A stretch of 64,000 nt of DNA, taken from contig CAIPFE010000060.1 of NCBI GenBank assembly GCA_903864275.1, positions 186,001-250,000 on the forward strand. The letters are read 5' to 3'. Under the pieces are notes generated by a model. That model did not search any database and had not been told where the DNA came from. It was given only the letters and a program-made list of their open reading frames with translations. The position numbers were made by a program, and so were the translations under genes. Source of the DNA: an uncultured Mucilaginibacter sp. (lineage in GTDB: Bacteria; Bacteroidota; Bacteroidia; Sphingobacteriales; Sphingobacteriaceae). The stretch's first letter is position 1. Each line of letters starts with the position of its first letter. Shown piece after piece: positions 60,641 through 64,000 of this stretch.

Positions 60641-63600
60641 ATGAAAAAACTTCTACTAGTAAGTTTGTGTTTCCTGATGTTATGCATTACTCAGGTATTT
60701 GCACAAAGCCGTACAGTTACTGGTACGGTTACGTCTAAAGACGACGGCCTGCCCATCCCGGGAGTAACAGTAAAGGTAAAGGGTACCACTGTGGGTACCC
60801 AAACTAACACTGCGGGTAAATTCACTATCAATGTACCAGCAAGCGGTACAACTTTAGTGTTTAGCTTTATCGGCTACGAAACACAACAAGTACCCGTAAC
60901 CGGCTCGGTGGTTAACGCCGTGCTGAACGTTGCCAGCAACCAGCTGGGCGAGGTTGTTGTAACCACTACATTAGGTGTTAAGCACCAGGCCAAGGAGCTT
61001 GGGTATGCGGCAACTAACATCACCGCCAAATCGCTTACCGAAGCGCACCCAACCAATTTTACAAACGGTTTAACTGCGAAGGCTCCTGGTTTGGTGGTAA
61101 CTACAGTTGACAACGGTATCAATCCGGATACCCGTTTTATTTTGCGCGGTAACCGCCACATTAATGGTAATAACTTTGCACTGGTTGTATTGAACGGCGT
61201 ACCGGTTTCACCAAATGAAGTGAACACCATTAACCCTGACGATATTGAAAGCGTAAACATTCTGAATGGTGCAGGTGCTGCGGCCCTCTACGGTTCTGAA
61301 GCTTCAAACGGCGCTTTGGTAATTACCACAAAACGCGGCAGCACAACAGGCGCACCGCAGGTGAGTTATACCAACACCTACCAGTTAGAGCAGATCTCTT
61401 ATTTCCCCGACCTTCAAACCCAATTTGGTTCGTTCGGTGGTGAAGGATTTGTAATTGACCCGATAACAGGTTATGTGATTGCACCGGTGCCTTTTGAAAA
61501 TCAATCATACGGCCCCCGTTATACCGGCGCCTTAACACAACTGGGTATCCCGCTGCCAGATGGCACACTGCAAAAGTATCCTTATTCAACGCCTAAAAAG
61601 GACCCGCGCCTGGCATTTTTCCAGACAGGGCACACCGAAGAAAACAACGTTTCGTATTCTTCAGGTGATGCTGCCAACGGTGTAAACATCTCCGCCAGCC
61701 GCCTTGACAGGACCGGTACTGTTCCGATGGATACTTATAACAGGACCGCCGCCCGTTTAACAGCCACAAAAACCACCGGTATATTAACTTTGGATGTTAC
61801 CGCCGGTTTTACACAACAGATGACCAGCAAAACTACCGTTACCCTTCCGGGCGCTGCTGATGTTGGTTATTTACCATTTGATGACGGTGACTTATTAACC
61901 ACCCTGTTAAATACACCATCATGGGTGCCGTTGGAAAATTTTAAAAATCCGAATGCACCGTTTGCTGATCAGAATACGTGGTTCAACTCTTACGGTATCA
62001 ACCCTTACTGGATCATAAATAATTCAAGGACCAATATACGCTCTGATGTATTTAACGGCAGTTTAGCTGCTACATTAAGGCCTTTAAAATGGCTCGATGT
62101 GACTTACCGTTTGGCTGACAACAGCGGTACTGCGCAATTGCAGCAAACGCGCGCTGAAGTTGATTTCAGCCAGTATGCATTTAGTGACCCAACAGGCGGT
62201 TACGGAACCGGTGCTGCACTGAGCGGCGCTAATGTACCGGGAGCCGTTTGGAACACCACACAATTTGGTGACGGCAGTACTGGAACAGGTGCAGGCCCGC
62301 AGGGTTACTCACGTATTCAACAGGATGCGTTACTGACCTTCCACAAAACATTTTTTAATGATTTTAAAACCAGCCTGATATTGGGAAATACTATATGGCA
62401 GGAATATTACCAAAATATACAAAACAGCAGCACCAACCTTTTGGTGAACGGGTTTTATAACATTGGCAGTATTTTGGGGGTTCCGGCAACCAGCTATGAA
62501 ACTGAAGAAATACGCCAGGTGGATTATTTTGGCGACCTGACCCTCGGGTACAAGGATTTCGCCTTTTTAGAAGGAACGTTACGTAATGACAACGACTCAC
62601 GCCTTGCGTCTGCAAACAGGTCATTCTACTACCCTTCGTTAAAGGGATCACTGGTATTAACAGACCTGGTAGAAGCCTGGAAGAACAATAAAACCGTAAC
62701 TTATGCTAAATTAAGGGGTTCATATAGCCAGGTGGGTGATGTGAATATATCTCCCTATAGCATAAATAACACGTTTACCCCCACAGGAGGTTTCCCTTAC
62801 GGCAATACCGGTGGTTTAAGTTTAAATACAACACTTAACAACCCTAAGTTAAAACCCGAAATTACAACGGAGCTTGAGTTTGGTTTCGACCTTGGCTTTT
62901 TAAATAACCGTGTCAATGTAAACGCTACTTATTACGATAGCAAGACCAAAAATCAAACGCTTAACGTAACTACTTCGGCCTCTACCGGTTATTTAGGTAC
63001 GTTCATCAACGTTGGTGAAGTTCAGAATACAGGTTATGAGTTTAAGCTTGATGTGCAGGCGCTTACCAAAGCGCAAAACGGTATTGGTTTGATCTTATCA
63101 GGTAACCTTGCCATTCAAAACTCAAAGGTAGTTTCATTGTTTAACGGTATCAAACAGATCAGCATCGGCGGATACAGCAACGCAGCGGTTGAAGCCGTTG
63201 TTGGGCAGCCTTTCCCTGAGTTGGTTGGCAGCGACTTAAAGAGGAGCCCTGCAGGGAATGTTATTGTTGACCCTAACACCGGTTACCCGTCACTTCAGAG
63301 CAGCCTGGTTAATTTAGGGCAGTTAACACCGAAATATCTTATAGGTTTAACACAAACCATAAGCTACAAATTTGTAACCCTTACCGCAGTTGAAGAATTT
63401 CGTACCGGGTACGTAGTTTATAACGGCGGCTTACCGGGTTCGTATGCATCAGGTACAGCAGCCCTTACCGCTTCGGCCGGGCGCCAGGTTTTTGTATTCC
63501 CGAATTCGGTGATCAATACCGGGACAGCTGCAGCCCCTGTTTATACTAAAAACACCAATGTAACCGTTCAGGAGGGCAATGTTAATTTCTGGGATAACGG

Positions 63601-63889
63601 GGCTTTCTATAATGCCGCAAGTACCTATACAACCAGCGGCGCTTTCTGGAAAGTAAGGGAAGCTGACTTAGCCTTTGACCTTACACAATGGGTAAAGCAA
63701 TCTAAGTTTATTAAAAAGGCGTCATTCGCGTTAATAGGCCGAAATTTATTGATGTTCAGGCCAAAAACAAATACATGGACCGACCCCGAGTTTGCATATA
63801 GCTCCGGCAATAATGGTATTGGCGTAAACAATACAAACCAGAATCCGCCAACCCGTATTTACGGAGCAAGTTTAAACGTTACATTTTAA
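60641..63889 (+). CDS. SusC/RagA family TonB-linked outer-membrane protein
   Basis: 1082 residues, the usual SusC size. Signal peptide 1-21, CarboxypepD_reg-like domain about 23-105 (TVTSKDDGLPIPGVTVKVKG), plug about 115-235 (GLTAKAPGLVV, then VNILNGAGAAALYGSEASNG, a SusC signature), and a 22-strand barrel to the end, closing RIYGASLNVTF. It imports glycans or peptides with TonB energy as a pair with the SusD lipoprotein encoded next. No hydrolase gene or regulator is visible before the window ends, so the substrate is unknown. Confidence 0.95.
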   Translation: MKKLLLVSLCFLMLCITQVFAQSRTVTGTVTSKDDGLPIPGVTVKVKGTTVGTQTNTAGKFTINVPASGTTLVFSFIGYETQQVPVTGSVVNAVLNVASNQLGEVVVTTTLGVKHQAKELGYAATNITAKSLTEAHPTNFTNGLTAKAPGLVVTTVDNGINPDTRFILRGNRHINGNNFALVVLNGVPVSPNEVNTINPDDIESVNILNGAGAAALYGSEASNGALVITTKRGSTTGAPQVSYTNTYQLEQISYFPDLQTQFGSFGGEGFVIDPITGYVIAPVPFENQSYGPRYTGALTQLGIPLPDGTLQKYPYSTPKKDPRLAFFQTGHTEENNVSYSSGDAANGVNISASRLDRTGTVPMDTYNRTAARLTATKTTGILTLDVTAGFTQQMTSKTTVTLPGAADVGYLPFDDGDLLTTLLNTPSWVPLENFKNPNAPFADQNTWFNSYGINPYWIINNSRTNIRSDVFNGSLAATLRPLKWLDVTYRLADNSGTAQLQQTRAEVDFSQYAFSDPTGGYGTGAALSGANVPGAVWNTTQFGDGSTGTGAGPQGYSRIQQDALLTFHKTFFNDFKTSLILGNTIWQEYYQNIQNSSTNLLVNGFYNIGSILGVPATSYETEEIRQVDYFGDLTLGYKDFAFLEGTLRNDNDSRLASANRSFYYPSLKGSLVLTDLVEAWKNNKTVTYAKLRGSYSQVGDVNISPYSINNTFTPTGGFPYGNTGGLSLNTTLNNPKLKPEITTELEFGFDLGFLNNRVNVNATYYDSKTKNQTLNVTTSASTGYLGTFINVGEVQNTGYEFKLDVQALTKAQNGIGLILSGNLAIQNSKVVSLFNGIKQISIGGYSNAAVEAVVGQPFPELVGSDLKRSPAGNVIVDPNTGYPSLQSSLVNLGQLTPKYLIGLTQTISYKFVTLTAVEEFRTGYVVYNGGLPGSYASGTAALTASAGRQVFVFPNSVINTGTAAAPVYTKNTNVTVQEGNVNFWDNGAFYNAASTYTTSGAFWKVREADLAFDLTQWVKQSKFIKKASFALIGRNLLMFRPKTNTWTDPEFAYSSGNNGIGVNNTNQNPPTRIYGASLNVTF

Positions 63890-63896
63890 TTGAAAT

Positions 63897-64000
63897 ATGA
63901 TGAAAAAGTATATATCAACTATATTCATTCTTCTTACGATTGCGGGAAGCAGTTGTAAGAAAGGTTATCTCGACCTAACCAACAACCCCAATGTGCCGTC
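63897..64000 (+). CDS. SusD/RagB family lipoprotein, partial at window end
   Basis: Only the first 34 codons are present. Either of two adjacent ATGs may start it. A signal peptide (MKKYISTIFILLTIAG) ends in the lipobox GSSC, followed by KKGYLDLTNNPNVP, a typical SusD N-terminus. It begins seven bases after the SusC stop codon. It would be the surface glycan-binding partner of SusC. Confidence 0.85.
   Translation, partial: MMKKYISTIFILLTIAGSSCKKGYLDLTNNPNVP

Overview
The window looks like chromosomal DNA of a Bacteroidota member, most likely the family Sphingobacteriaceae (a Mucilaginibacter or Pedobacter relative). The grounds are a type IX secretion sorting tail, a SusC/SusD pair, Bacteroidota-restricted families (DUF2911, DUF4142, PadR next to PspC), starts without Shine-Dalgarno sequences, and several promoters that fit the Bacteroidota consensus TTTG-N19-21-TAnnTTTG. 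The genus is inferred from gene content only. There is no rRNA, CRISPR array, prophage or transposase gene.

Layout. 1-8.7 kb: T9SS cargo protein, Gfo/Idh/MocA oxidoreductase, type-B carboxylesterase, GH20 hexosaminidase, KUP potassium transporter. 9.2-10.4 kb: four tandem paralogous genes for 49-53 residue lipoprotein-like peptides. 10.5-13.4 kb: a compact rhamnose-type operon (mutarotase, isomerase, FGGY kinase) without its aldolase. 13.9-22.7 kb: NlpC/P60 peptidase, PDH E1-alpha and E2, prolyl oligopeptidase, SGNH hydrolase and small proteins. 23-28.2 kb: a pair of paralogous secreted proteins, S41 protease, porin-like protein, DUF2911 protein. 28.4-29.4 kb: two tRNA-like genes with their own promoter and terminator, divergent from an Lrp/AsnC regulator. 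29.6-49.8 kb: mainly housekeeping genes (Tex, GT51 transglycosylase, response regulator, pullulanase, deformylase-like protein, YceH, MBL hydrolase, phosphoesterase, AspRS, M20 amidohydrolase, HflX, GH32). 50.2-53.3 kb: ArsR, AHSA1 and GH36 genes. 53.3-64 kb: two DoxX proteins, alpha/beta hydrolase, outer-membrane barrel, PspC with PadR, and a SusC/SusD pair cut by the window end.

The strongest candidate for something undescribed is the locus at 28.4-29.4 kb. Two paralogous RNAs of 115 and 111 nt fold as class II tRNAs with a Leu-like D arm, an anticodon loop reading GUC (Asp), and a 39-43 nt branched variable arm whose stems covary between the copies. A 23-bp palindrome covers the -33 boxes of both the tRNA-like operon and the divergent Lrp-type gene, which suggests regulation by that protein.

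Intergenic DNA is rich in structured repeats. One composite four-hairpin element occurs twice with compensatory stem changes. There is also a 226-bp nested inverted repeat, several smaller REP-like palindromes, a 45-bp exact duplication, and a recurring pattern of hairpins built from short reiterated words between genes.

Many genes encode exported glycan or peptide degradation (GH20, GH32, GH36, pullulanase, carboxylesterase, SGNH, S9, S41, SusC/D), consistent with a polymer-degrading heterotroph.
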